Assembly: GCA_947311175.1 (NCBI GenBank)
Contig: CAMZKK010000051.1
Location: 1 to 12,390, forward strand
Source of the DNA: an uncultured Planctomycetota bacterium
GTDB lineage: Bacteria > Planctomycetota > SZUA-567 > JAFGNG01
Reading direction: 5' to 3'
DNA length: 12,390 bases
Shown: positions 1-8,056 of the stretch, one piece after another
Numbering within the stretch: the stretch's first letter is position 1
Layout of the letters: each line of letters opens with the position of its first letter
Notes under the pieces: generated by a model
Seen by the model: only the letters and a program-made list of their open reading frames with translations
What the model was told of the DNA's origin: nothing
Databases searched by the model: none
Translations under genes and position numbers: made by a program

Positions 1-2867
1 ATAAAAAAGTTGCTATTGTCGGCGGTGGTCCTGCTGGATTGACTTGTGCTTATTTTATTGCACAACGAGGTCACAAGGTAAAAATATTTGAAGCCCATCC
101 AAAACTTGGTGGAATGTTACGTTGGGGTATTCCTGCATATCGTCTTCCTCGTGATGTCCTTGATGATGAAATAAATACCATTTTAGAGCTTGGAGTTGAG
201 GTTGAATACAATAGTAAATTAGGAAAAGATTATACCCTTGATTCTCTCAAAGACGACGGCTATGAATCAATCTTCATTGGGGTTGGAGCAACTACCAGTC
301 GCAGTATGAGAGTTGACGGTGAGAATAAAGAAGGCGTAATGTCCGGAACTAATTTCCTTCTTGAATATGGACTTGGCAAAGAATTTGATTTCACCGGTAA
401 AAAGGTAGCAATAATTGGTGGTGGCAATACCGCAATCGACGCCTCAAGAACTTCTCTTCGTCTCGGTGCAGATGAAGTAACAATTATTTATCGTCGAACT
501 AAGGCAGAAATGCCGGCAGAAGATTTTGAAATTACTGATGCAGAAGAAGAAGGTGTCAAGTTTAGTTTTCTTGCAGCTCCAACCAAAATCATTGGCGACA
601 AGAAAGTTGAAGCAATTGAATTGATAAAGATGGAACTTGGTGAACCTGATGACAGTGGAAGAAGAAGACCGGTTACGGTTGAAGGTAGTGAAGAAGAATT
701 AAAGGTTGATTTTGTTATTGCTGCAATTGGGCAAGTTCCTGAGCTTGATTGCATCGAGCATACAACAATTGAAAAAACAGCGTGGAATTCAATTGCCGTT
801 AATGAAAAAAGTTTAGTTACAAATATTGAAGGCGTATTTGCGGGTGGTGACTGCGTTAATGGTGCAGCAACAGTTGTTGAGGCAGTAGCACATGGTAGAG
901 AAGCGGCTCATTCAATCAATGAATATCTTTATGGTCGAAAGATTGAAAGACAAGATAATATTTTCAATATTGCGAAGGGTGACTGGAAACATCTCAATCA
1001 AGCAGATTTTGAACATTTCTTGGAAGTGCCAAGACAACATATGGCATGTATGGATATTGCTGAACGGATTGTAGGGTTTAAAGAAATTGAAAAAATGTTT
1101 AATAACAAACAAGCAGAAGAAGAGGCAGAAAGATGTCTCGGTTGTGGTTGTGCCGAAGTTGACAATTGTACTCTAAGAAGCCATACCGATGGTCATGAAA
1201 TAAATACCGAGCGTTTTAGTGGCGATAAACGACAAGAAAAACCGGACGATCGTCATCCGCTTATTAAAATGGAAATGCAAAAATGTATCATGTGTGGGAG
1301 CTGTGTGAGGATATGTGACGAAGTTCACAATGTAAGAGCTATTGGTTTTACCGGTCGAGGATTTAGTGCCAGAGTAAAACCTGCATTTGGTGAAGCACTA
1401 ATTGATACCAACTGCATAAGCTGTGGAGCATGTATTGATGCTTGTCCTACCGGAGCGTTTACTGAAAAAATCAAGGGAGCACCATTTAAAGTAACCCAGA
1501 TTGATTCGGTTTGCACCGGTTGTAGTGTTGGCTGCATTATGGATAATAACATTAGTGAAAGTGGCGACCTAATTTCAATTCAACCAAAGGTCGAACGAGT
1601 GGGACCTAATCGAGGACAATTTTGTATTCGAGGTCATTTTGGTCTTCACGCTTGGAAACAAACAAAGCAAATTGCCTCGCCGATGATTAGACGCAACAAT
1701 GAGTTAGTAGAAGTGTCCCTTGATGAAGCAATTGCAGAGGCAAAAAAACTTCTCGGCAATTCACCAATAGTAACGGTATCAGAGCATACTACGATTGAAG
1801 AAATGAGATTGGCAAAATCTATTGGTGCAAATTATGGGTGCTTAGATAAAGTAGCTGAAGAAGATGCATTCGCCGGCATTGAAGATGTTACCGGCAACAA
1901 GGTATCACCTTTAACCGCAAATGATATTTTGGCATCAGATTGTATTTTGTTGATAGAAGCAGATCCAATCAAAAAAAACCATGTTGCCGGACTGCAAGTG
2001 CGAGAAGCGCAAAAGCGTGGTGCAAAGGTTATTGCATTATCCTCTACTGGTGTAAGTTTTGGCGATGGTCAAAAACTTGATGCCAAGACAGGTCAAGTGC
2101 CAACTGTTGTCGCCGCTCTTATTAATCAAGTTGCTGGTAAGGCAACTTCATCAATGTTTTGTGCAGAAGAAATTAGTAAAATCGCAGATGGTTTCAATGT
2201 AGATTTATCTAAGGTTTCTGCACAAAGTGGGATTGATGTTGCTGAAATCGAAAAATGCGGAGAAGCCCTCAGGTCGGCAAAGAATCCAATTGTTATTATT
2301 GAATCAAGAACTGTTGGTAAAATCATTGCATCTCTTTCTGCAACCCTTGCCGGAGTATTATCGGCTAAGGATAAACTTCCTTTAATTGTGATGAGAAGTG
2401 CTGCAAATAGTAATGGCTTGTCACAATTGAAAATTGAAGGAATTGACAATCCTGCAATAGACGGAAAGGCACTTCTTGCAGTTAGAGAAAATCCGATAGC
2501 CTTTGGCATTAAAGGGCATACCGCATTAGTCGTTGCAGATTCAATAATGAGCGAAAGTGCAGAATCAGCAGATGTAGTAATTCCTCTACCTTCACTCTAT
2601 GAATTGCAAGGGACTCTCTTTGCTACTGGCGGATCAGAGGCAAGATTGAATGGTAAAGAAAATTCTCCGTTCCAGGAAAATTTAAAAACATTAACAGATG
2701 CTTTTGGTGGTGATTCGATAAGTGAATTATCTAATAATAAAACATCTCTTAATGTTCTGATTCCGGATGATTTATACTTAACAGAAGAACCAAAGCCTAT
2801 CTCACCACGAGCAGATTCGTTCACTAGAGAGTTTGGGCAATGGAAAAAAGTTAATAACTTAAAATAA
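1..2867 (+). CDS. Fused GltD-like FAD/NAD(P)H oxidoreductase, ferredoxin and NuoG-like protein (5' partial)
   Basis: Probably a cytoplasmic flavo-iron-sulfur protein passing electrons between NAD(P)H and a ferredoxin-type partner. The reading frame is open to the left edge (first full codon at 3). The FAD-binding GGGPAG motif lies at 21-38, before the first in-window start-like codon (TTG at 39), so the true start is upstream. Domain order: FAD motif; GltD-type NADPH site (GGGNTAIDA near 417-443, then YRR near 489); cysteine cluster CLGCGC at 1134-1151; two [4Fe-4S] ferredoxin motifs CxxCxxCxxxC at 1284-1316 and 1413-1445; and the molybdopterin-oxidoreductase-type CxxCxxxGC at 1512-1535, with its fourth Cys at 1623. 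About 415 residues follow, resembling NuoG/formate dehydrogenase alpha (ADVVIP near 2568). I see no active-site Cys/Sec and no room for the usual C-terminal molybdopterin domain, so an electron-relay role without Mo catalysis is likely (inference). The layout resembles a fusion of the two Geobacter SfrAB-type subunits. The exact partner and substrate are unknown. Confidence 0.85.
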   Translation, partial: KKVAIVGGGPAGLTCAYFIAQRGHKVKIFEAHPKLGGMLRWGIPAYRLPRDVLDDEINTILELGVEVEYNSKLGKDYTLDSLKDDGYESIFIGVGATTSRSMRVDGENKEGVMSGTNFLLEYGLGKEFDFTGKKVAIIGGGNTAIDASRTSLRLGADEVTIIYRRTKAEMPAEDFEITDAEEEGVKFSFLAAPTKIIGDKKVEAIELIKMELGEPDDSGRRRPVTVEGSEEELKVDFVIAAIGQVPELDCIEHTTIEKTAWNSIAVNEKSLVTNIEGVFAGGDCVNGAATVVEAVAHGREAAHSINEYLYGRKIERQDNIFNIAKGDWKHLNQADFEHFLEVPRQHMACMDIAERIVGFKEIEKMFNNKQAEEEAERCLGCGCAEVDNCTLRSHTDGHEINTERFSGDKRQEKPDDRHPLIKMEMQKCIMCGSCVRICDEVHNVRAIGFTGRGFSARVKPAFGEALIDTNCISCGACIDACPTGAFTEKIKGAPFKVTQIDSVCTGCSVGCIMDNNISESGDLISIQPKVERVGPNRGQFCIRGHFGLHAWKQTKQIASPMIRRNNELVEVSLDEAIAEAKKLLGNSPIVTVSEHTTIEEMRLAKSIGANYGCLDKVAEEDAFAGIEDVTGNKVSPLTANDILASDCILLIEADPIKKNHVAGLQVREAQKRGAKVIALSSTGVSFGDGQKLDAKTGQVPTVVAALINQVAGKATSSMFCAEEISKIADGFNVDLSKVSAQSGIDVAEIEKCGEALRSAKNPIVIIESRTVGKIIASLSATLAGVLSAKDKLPLIVMRSAANSNGLSQLKIEGIDNPAIDGKALLAVRENPIAFGIKGHTALVVADSIMSESAESADVVIPLPSLYELQGTLFATGGSEARLNGKENSPFQENLKTLTDAFGGDSISELSNNKTSLNVLIPDDLYLTEEPKPISPRADSFTREFGQWKKVNNLK

Positions 2868-2874
2868 TTTAAAC

Positions 2875-2912
2875 TATTTCAGAGATGTGGTCTATGCCAT
2901 ATCTCTGAAATA
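2875..2912. terminator. 16-bp hairpin, candidate terminator
   Basis: The arms TATTTCAGAGATGTGG (2875-2890) and CCATATCTCTGAAATA (2897-2912) pair along 16 bp with one G-U pair and a 6-nt loop. It begins 7 bases after the oxidoreductase stop and ends 23 bases before the SNF2 start. The sequence after it (AATTTGC) is not a real U-tract, so it may act as an imperfect terminator, a 3'-end stabiliser or a leader structure for the SNF2 gene. The pairing is seen directly; the function is inferred. Confidence 0.5.
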
Positions 2913-2935
2913 AATTTGCAAAGTAATCAAAAAAA

Positions 2936-5900
2936 ATGACAAATCAAAACTACCGAGTAACCACTAAGGGATTAGTAATTCATAATTTTCTCCCAATAAC
3001 CGAACATCTGCTTTCTCAAATAGGAGATACAGAGGTATGCTCATATATGGATTTTGATTATATTTTGGAGGTCAATAATCACGAGTTAATGCAATTTTGT
3101 GTAAAGCCCTTAGATTACAGCCGTATTGATGTAGCGAGAAATATTGTTAAAATAAAATCAAGGAAGAATGGCGGGGTGGCAGTATTTTGTGATTGCGGAA
3201 AAAGGGCAAAAAAAGGCAAATTATGCGAGCATGCCTTTGGTCTGTTTTGCTTTATCTATTTTAGCGGAAGAAAAGACTACCTTCGCTACTTAACCCCAAC
3301 AGCCAAAAAAGAAATTCAATCAGAAATTGCCAAAGACAACGAGATTGAAATTGAAATGGTTGAAAAATATATTGATTACGAAATAACTCGTGAAGGGATT
3401 TCTGCTTTTCTTAAAAAGTCAGCAGAGGGCTTGATTTTCGATTCTAAATGGAATCAGGGTGAAATTACCGAAATGGTTGACAGTATCAAAATGAACAACA
3501 TGCCAAATAGGTTTATTCCTGCCTTGATTCAAGATGAAGATATAGGGTTTTCAATTATCTTAAATCTTCGAGAATGGAATGAAATGATAGTTCATCCTTT
3601 GACTGCAAAGATGAATAAAAAACATACGGCTTTGTCTAGTAAATTTAAGATTTATCATCCTCGTTACGGTGAGTCTTATCTACCTTACGAATACGAAAAT
3701 CATTATCCCGAATTATTTTATTATTTGGAAAAGTTTAAGGTCAGAACAGATTCTTGGTCAAATTTAGAGGTCAATATCAGCGATACATTTTTGATGCTGA
3801 AAAAAATATTTGCGTTAAGCAAATCGTTGCCTTTTCCGATTTATCAATTAACCGGTAAAGAAGGGTTGGGGAAAATCCCTCGCAACGACATCACTAAAAT
3901 AAAATTATCGTCAGAAAGAGTGGCTGTTAAATTTAAGGTAACCCAAAAAGATGAGCTTTATTGCCTTTTTCCTATCTTGATGATTAATGAAAAAGAAATT
4001 GTTTTGAATAATGAAAACACTCAGGCTATTTATATAAATCGTTATTTAATAAAACATAATAATACCCTTCATCTGTTCAAAGATATCCGGCAACAGGAAG
4101 CAATGGCGTCTCTTCCTTCTGCTGGAAAAATAATGGTTACTGAACATAATTGGAAAAATTTATATTCTGAAATTATTGTTCCGCTGATGCAATTTCACGA
4201 AGTTGACCTCAGTGAGATACAGGAAAAAAACATCACTAAGACAGTAAGACTATTGCAGCGGCAAATCTTTCTTCAAGAGCAGGATGGATATGTTGTTTTC
4301 GTTCCAAAGGTTTTATATGAAGATAATGTGACGATTGAATTACTAAGTAGGGTGGCAATAAAAGATAGCAACGATGGGTTGATTGCGATTGAAAGAGATA
4401 TTGAATTGGAGAATAATTTTATTGACCTCATTGAAGCCCTTCATCCTGATTTTGCAGAACAGCGTGAACTCGGAGTTTATTATCTTGAATTTGGAAAGAT
4501 GTTGAAAGGGCATTGGTTTTTAACAGCCTTTGAAGAATTGAGAGCACACGGAATAAAAATTTTAGGGGCGAATAATCTCACTCGTTTCAAATATTCTACC
4601 CATACCGCAAGCGTGTCAACAGGAGTGTCGTCGGGAGAAGATTGGTTTGACATTGACATTCAGGTATCATTTGGAGATTACACTCTTTCAATCTCAAACT
4701 TGAAAAAAATGGCAAAAGAAAATAATAGATATGTGGAATTAAGTGACGGTTCAATTGGAATTTTACCAAAGGAATGGTTAGATAAGCTTCAGCGAATGTT
4801 TAAATATTCTGATTCTGCTACCAAAGATGGAATAAAGATTTCAAAAATGAAGTTCTCATTGATTGACGAACTTTTTGAAGAATTAGATGAAGAAAAACTA
4901 ATCGAAGAGATTGCACAGAAAAAACAGAAGTTATTGTCATTTAAAAAGATTTCAGATATTGATGTTCCTAAACAGATAAAAGGAGATTTGCGGATATATC
5001 AAAAAGAGGGTCTAAACTGGCTTAATTTTCTTGACGAAAACAACTGGGGTGGAATTTTAGCAGACGATATGGGGTTGGGAAAAACCATCCAAATTTTGTC
5101 ATTCTTGCAAAGAAAAATAAATGAAAAGCCAGAATCTACTCATTTGATTGTGATGCCAACAACCCTAATCTTTAACTGGGAAAATGAAATCAAAAAATTT
5201 ACAGAAGACATAAAGGTTGATTTTCATATTGGAACTGAGCGAGCAAAGAAAACCACTAAGTTTAATAAATTCAACATCATCATAACCACTTATGGCGTTT
5301 TATTGAGAGATATTGATATCCTTAAAAACTTTAGATTTGGATATGTTGTTCTCGATGAATCACAAGCAATAAAAAACCCTCATTCAAAACGTTATAAATC
5401 GGCAATGCTGTTAAATGCCGATAACAAAATTGCCCTTACCGGCACTCCTATTGAAAACAATACCTTTGACTTGTATGCTCAAATGAATTTTGTAAATCCC
5501 GGACTTTTGGGCTCACAGTTATCCTTTAAAGAAGATTATTCGTTGCCAATCGATAGAGATAGGGATGAACACGCAGCAAGAGATCTTCATAAAATGATTA
5601 AACCGTTTTTGTTGAGAAGAACAAAAGAACAGGTCGCTCAAGATTTACCGGAGAAAATAGAAGACATTCTTTATTGTGAGATGGAGGGTGAACAGCTAAA
5701 GGTCTATGAAGCTTTTAGAAATAAATATCGAGATTTTCTGTTAGGTAAATTTGAAGAAGATGGTTTAAATAAAAGTAAAATTCATGTCTTGGAAGGACTA
5801 ACCAAGCTTAGGCAAATTTGTGATTCTCCGCGTTTGTTGCCAGGCGATGAGGTTTATACTGATGAATCGGCAAAAATAAAAACTCTGCTAAATCACATTG

Positions 5901-6376
5901 AAGAAAAAACCAATAATCATAAGATTTTAATTTTTTCACAATTCGTAAAGATGTTAGAGCTAGTAAAAGAAGAACTGTTGCGAAGAGGAATAATGTTTGA
6001 GTATTTAGATGGTAAGAGAACAGGTCGTCAACGGAAAGAAAGTGTAAACAATTTTCAAGAAAATGATAGGGTTCGAGTATTTTTAATAAGCTTGAAAGCT
6101 GGTGGCACCGGAATAAATCTTACTGCCGCAGATTATGTTTATCTCTTAGATCCATGGTGGAACCCTGCTGTTGAAAACCAGGCAATTGATAGAACTCATA
6201 GAATTGGACAAGACAAAAATGTAATCGCCTATCGAATGATTTGTAAAAATACTATTGAAGAAAAGATTATGAATATAAAAAGCAGAAAGAAAAAAATTGC
6301 CTCTGATATCATTCAAACCGAAGAAAACATTCTAAAGACATTATCCAAAGACGACATTATGAATTTGTTTAAATAA
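2936..6376 (+). CDS. SWIM zinc-finger SNF2-family DEAD/DEAH-box ATPase
   Basis: Complete 1146-residue SF2 ATPase of the SNF2/RapA-like class, expected to translocate on duplex DNA and remodel nucleoprotein complexes without unwinding strands. An N-terminal SWIM zinc-binding motif CxC...CxH (C85, C87, C97, H99) precedes a roughly 600-residue middle region of no recognisable motif. The ATPase core follows: Walker A DMGLGKT (711-717), DEAH-box variant DESQ (807-810), motif III LTGTP (834-838), the C-lobe signature GGTGINLT, and motif VI QAIDRTHRIGQ (1082-1092) with its arginine fingers. ATG is preceded by an A-run and no Shine-Dalgarno site. The gene stands alone between a hairpin and the convergent comM gene. 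Bacterial proteins of this architecture are usually chromosomal and poorly characterised; some SNF2 proteins belong to defence islands, but no such partners (methylase, nuclease, PglZ-like) are visible here. Family assignment is firm; the cellular role is unknown. Confidence 0.93.
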   Translation: MTNQNYRVTTKGLVIHNFLPITEHLLSQIGDTEVCSYMDFDYILEVNNHELMQFCVKPLDYSRIDVARNIVKIKSRKNGGVAVFCDCGKRAKKGKLCEHAFGLFCFIYFSGRKDYLRYLTPTAKKEIQSEIAKDNEIEIEMVEKYIDYEITREGISAFLKKSAEGLIFDSKWNQGEITEMVDSIKMNNMPNRFIPALIQDEDIGFSIILNLREWNEMIVHPLTAKMNKKHTALSSKFKIYHPRYGESYLPYEYENHYPELFYYLEKFKVRTDSWSNLEVNISDTFLMLKKIFALSKSLPFPIYQLTGKEGLGKIPRNDITKIKLSSERVAVKFKVTQKDELYCLFPILMINEKEIVLNNENTQAIYINRYLIKHNNTLHLFKDIRQQEAMASLPSAGKIMVTEHNWKNLYSEIIVPLMQFHEVDLSEIQEKNITKTVRLLQRQIFLQEQDGYVVFVPKVLYEDNVTIELLSRVAIKDSNDGLIAIERDIELENNFIDLIEALHPDFAEQRELGVYYLEFGKMLKGHWFLTAFEELRAHGIKILGANNLTRFKYSTHTASVSTGVSSGEDWFDIDIQVSFGDYTLSISNLKKMAKENNRYVELSDGSIGILPKEWLDKLQRMFKYSDSATKDGIKISKMKFSLIDELFEELDEEKLIEEIAQKKQKLLSFKKISDIDVPKQIKGDLRIYQKEGLNWLNFLDENNWGGILADDMGLGKTIQILSFLQRKINEKPESTHLIVMPTTLIFNWENEIKKFTEDIKVDFHIGTERAKKTTKFNKFNIIITTYGVLLRDIDILKNFRFGYVVLDESQAIKNPHSKRYKSAMLLNADNKIALTGTPIENNTFDLYAQMNFVNPGLLGSQLSFKEDYSLPIDRDRDEHAARDLHKMIKPFLLRRTKEQVAQDLPEKIEDILYCEMEGEQLKVYEAFRNKYRDFLLGKFEEDGLNKSKIHVLEGLTKLRQICDSPRLLPGDEVYTDESAKIKTLLNHIEEKTNNHKILIFSQFVKMLELVKEELLRRGIMFEYLDGKRTGRQRKESVNNFQENDRVRVFLISLKAGGTGINLTAADYVYLLDPWWNPAVENQAIDRTHRIGQDKNVIAYRMICKNTIEEKIMNIKSRKKKIASDIIQTEENILKTLSKDDIMNLFK

Positions 6377-6405
6377 CTTTAAATTCCAGTTACAAAATTT
6401 AAGTT
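6375..6405. terminator. Weak A/T inverted repeat between convergent genes
   Basis: AACTT(T)AAATT at 6375-6385 can pair with AATTTAAGTT at 6396-6405, giving a 10-bp stem with one bulged base and a 10-nt loop. It overlaps the stop codons of both the SNF2 gene and comM. The stem is almost entirely A/T with no U-tract, so it is a poor terminator and may be chance. No better terminator exists in the 22-bp gap. Confidence 0.2.
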
Positions 6406-7927
6406 GACTGTCGATCTAAGGCACGATATTGAATTGCTTCACTAAGATGCTCTGGTTTAATGTTGTCATCGCCTTCAATATCGGCAATGGTCTTTGCTAC
6501 TTTTAAGATTCGTGAATGGGCTCTTGCGGAAAATCCTAACTCGCTTACGGCTGCTTTTAATAAAAGCTCACAGTTCTCGTCAAGTTTGCAAAATTGTTTA
6601 ATTTCCTTTGCCGTCATTTCTGAATTTACCGGACTTGCTTTTTCTGTAAATCGAGCTTCTTGTCTACTTCTGGCAAATTCAACTTGTTTTTTCATCTCTG
6701 CACTAGATAACCCTTTTTTGTCAGCTCGAAGTTCGTCATAAGAAAGGGTCGGCACTTCAACATGGATATCAATTCTATCCATCAATGGACCGCTAATTTG
6801 TCTACATAATTTGAAATTTGTTTTGGTGTGCATTTACAGATTTTTTTTGAATCTCCCATTCTTCCGCAAGGACACATATTTTGACTTAGAACCAACATTA
6901 TTCGTGCCGGGTAATTGGCACTACCAGCCGCTCTACTTATGGTGATGATGCCAGATTCAAGAGGTTGACGTAAGGTCTCTAAAATATTGCGAGAAAATTC
7001 CGGAGCTTCATCAAGAAAAAGAACGCCATTGTGAGCAAGACTAATTTCCCCTGGCCTTGGATTTGTTCCACCACCAATTAACCCAGGGGCACTAATTGAA
7101 TGATGAGGACTTCTAAACGGGCGTTTTTTCAACAACCCCTGTCCTGCATCAAGCTCACCTGAGATGGAAAAAATCTTGGTTGTTTCAAGAGACTCTTCTA
7201 AGGAAAGCTCTGGTAGGATTGAAGGAATCCTTTTTGCACACATAGTCTTTCCACTGCCGGGGGAACCCATCATTATTATATTATGCATTCCGGCAGCAGC
7301 TACAGTCAATGCTCGTTTTAGACTTTCGTGACCATTAACATCAATGAAATCGAGTTGATTTATTGTGATATCATCCTCTTCAATTATACTTGTTGTATTA
7401 TTTTTAAGTTGGAGCTTCCCATTAAAAAATCCCACAGCTTGAATTAAATTTTCAACCGCAATTATTTCGATTTCACTTTCAAGGACAATTGCTTCGTTGA
7501 TATTTGCCTTAGGAATAACTAAACCTTTATAACCAAGTTGCTTCGCTGAGATTGCTGCTGCAATAACTCCTTTGACCGGTCTGACAGAACCATCAAGCGC
7601 CAGCTCTCCCATGACAAGATAGTTGTTGGTTTTCTCTGTTGAAAGCTGTTCGCTTGCAACTAATGTAGCTAATGCAATTGGCAAGTCATAGACTGAGCCC
7701 TCTTTTTTTAATTCTGCCGGAGCAAGGTTAACCACTATTTTCTGACTTGGAAATTGATATTTAGAATTCAAGATTGCCGACTTAACTCTATCTCTACTCT
7801 CTTGCACCGCCTTGTCCGGTAGTCCTACCATAATTAACCCCGGTAGCCCACGAGTAAGGTCAAGCTCTACCTCTACGACCTCTGCCGATATGCCCTTAAT
7901 TGCTATTGATAATAATTTTGCAAGCAT
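6399..7927 (-). pseudogene. comM: ComM/YifB family Mg-chelatase-like AAA+ ATPase, frameshifted
   Basis: The family is a hexameric AAA+ ATPase; ComM promotes branch migration during integration of transforming DNA. Two overlapping minus-strand frames together make the whole protein. The first (7927 down to 6782, 381 codons) carries the Lon-S5-like ChlI N-domain, Walker A GSPGSGKT (221-228), Walker B VLFLDE (302-307) and the paired-cysteine segment C352/C354/C364/C366. Its homology ends at NYVDK (residue 377), followed by four aberrant residues and a stop. The second frame (ending at 6399) resumes exactly with ISGPLMDRIDIH and carries the C-terminal domain. Restoring one base gives about 509 residues, the normal family length. 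ATG at 7925-7927 follows a weak GGAAAA site. The Cys segment reads SQNMCPCG where the family usually has AMNPCPCG. Either this is a recent inactivating mutation or a sequencing/assembly error in an A-run; it does not look like programmed slippage. Confidence 0.9.
6797..6799 (-). other. Single-base deletion (frameshift) site in comM
   Basis: On the minus strand the coding sequence reads GTA GAC AAA TTA GCG, where family homology demands GAC AAA ATT AGC GGT. One A is missing from what should be AAAA (plus-strand TTT at 6797-6799). Homology is continuous on both sides, so the lesion is localised to a few bases. A -1 slip would also restore the frame, but C AAA TTA does not match the X XXY YYZ slippery heptamer. 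Confidence 0.8.
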
Positions 7928-7960
7928 AGTTTTCCGACTTTCTTCTATGAATTTTATTAT

Positions 7961-7989
7961 TTGAGTATTAATATAAGTATAGTTAAAAT
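7961..7989 (+). promoter_or_regulatory. Candidate sigma-70-type promoter for the deacylase-rarA unit
   Basis: TTGAGT (7961-7966), a 17-nt spacer and TAAAAT (7984-7989) match the -35/-10 consensus at 4/6 and 5/6. A start near 7996 would give a leader of about 60 nt before the ATG at 8057. The region is very AT-rich, so chance matches are likely. Confidence 0.4.
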
Positions 7990-7995
7990 ATACTT
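7975..7995. promoter_or_regulatory. Operator-like palindrome AAGTATA-N7-TATACTT
   Basis: A perfect 7-bp inverted repeat with a 7-nt spacer lies across the candidate -10 elements of both divergent promoters. The size and symmetry suit a dimeric regulator, but no regulator gene is nearby, and A/T-rich palindromes arise easily by chance. Confidence 0.3.
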
Positions 7996-8003
7996 TTTTA
8001 CAA
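7976..8003 (-). promoter_or_regulatory. Candidate promoter for comM
   Basis: On the minus strand, TTGTAA (7998-8003), a 16-nt spacer and TATACT (7976-7981) match the -35/-10 consensus at 4/6 and 5/6. It overlaps the divergent candidate promoter, so the two would compete for polymerase or share a regulator. This is consensus matching only. Confidence 0.35.
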
Positions 8004-8027
8004 CTATGTTTTAAACTTACTTTTTTA
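7991..8027. repeat. Two direct copies of TACTTTTTTA
   Basis: The 10-mer TACTTTTTTA occurs at 7991-8000 and again at 8018-8027, a period of 27 bp, between the divergent promoters and the deacylase start. The T-runs could bend DNA or bind a regulator on the same helix face offset by about half a turn. Low complexity makes chance plausible. Confidence 0.35.
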
Positions 8028-8056
8028 ACAGAATATAGAAAGAATTTTTAAAAAAA

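Noticed and set aside
39..41. TTG at 39 as the start of the oxidoreductase
   Set aside because: The conserved strand and GGGPAG FAD motif are encoded before it at about 9-38 in the same open frame, so the gene starts outside the window.
6782..6833. Programmed -1 frameshifting in comM
   Set aside because: The local sequence C AAA TTA does not fit a slippery heptamer, no stimulatory hairpin is obvious, and the family is not known to be recoded; a one-base loss is simpler.
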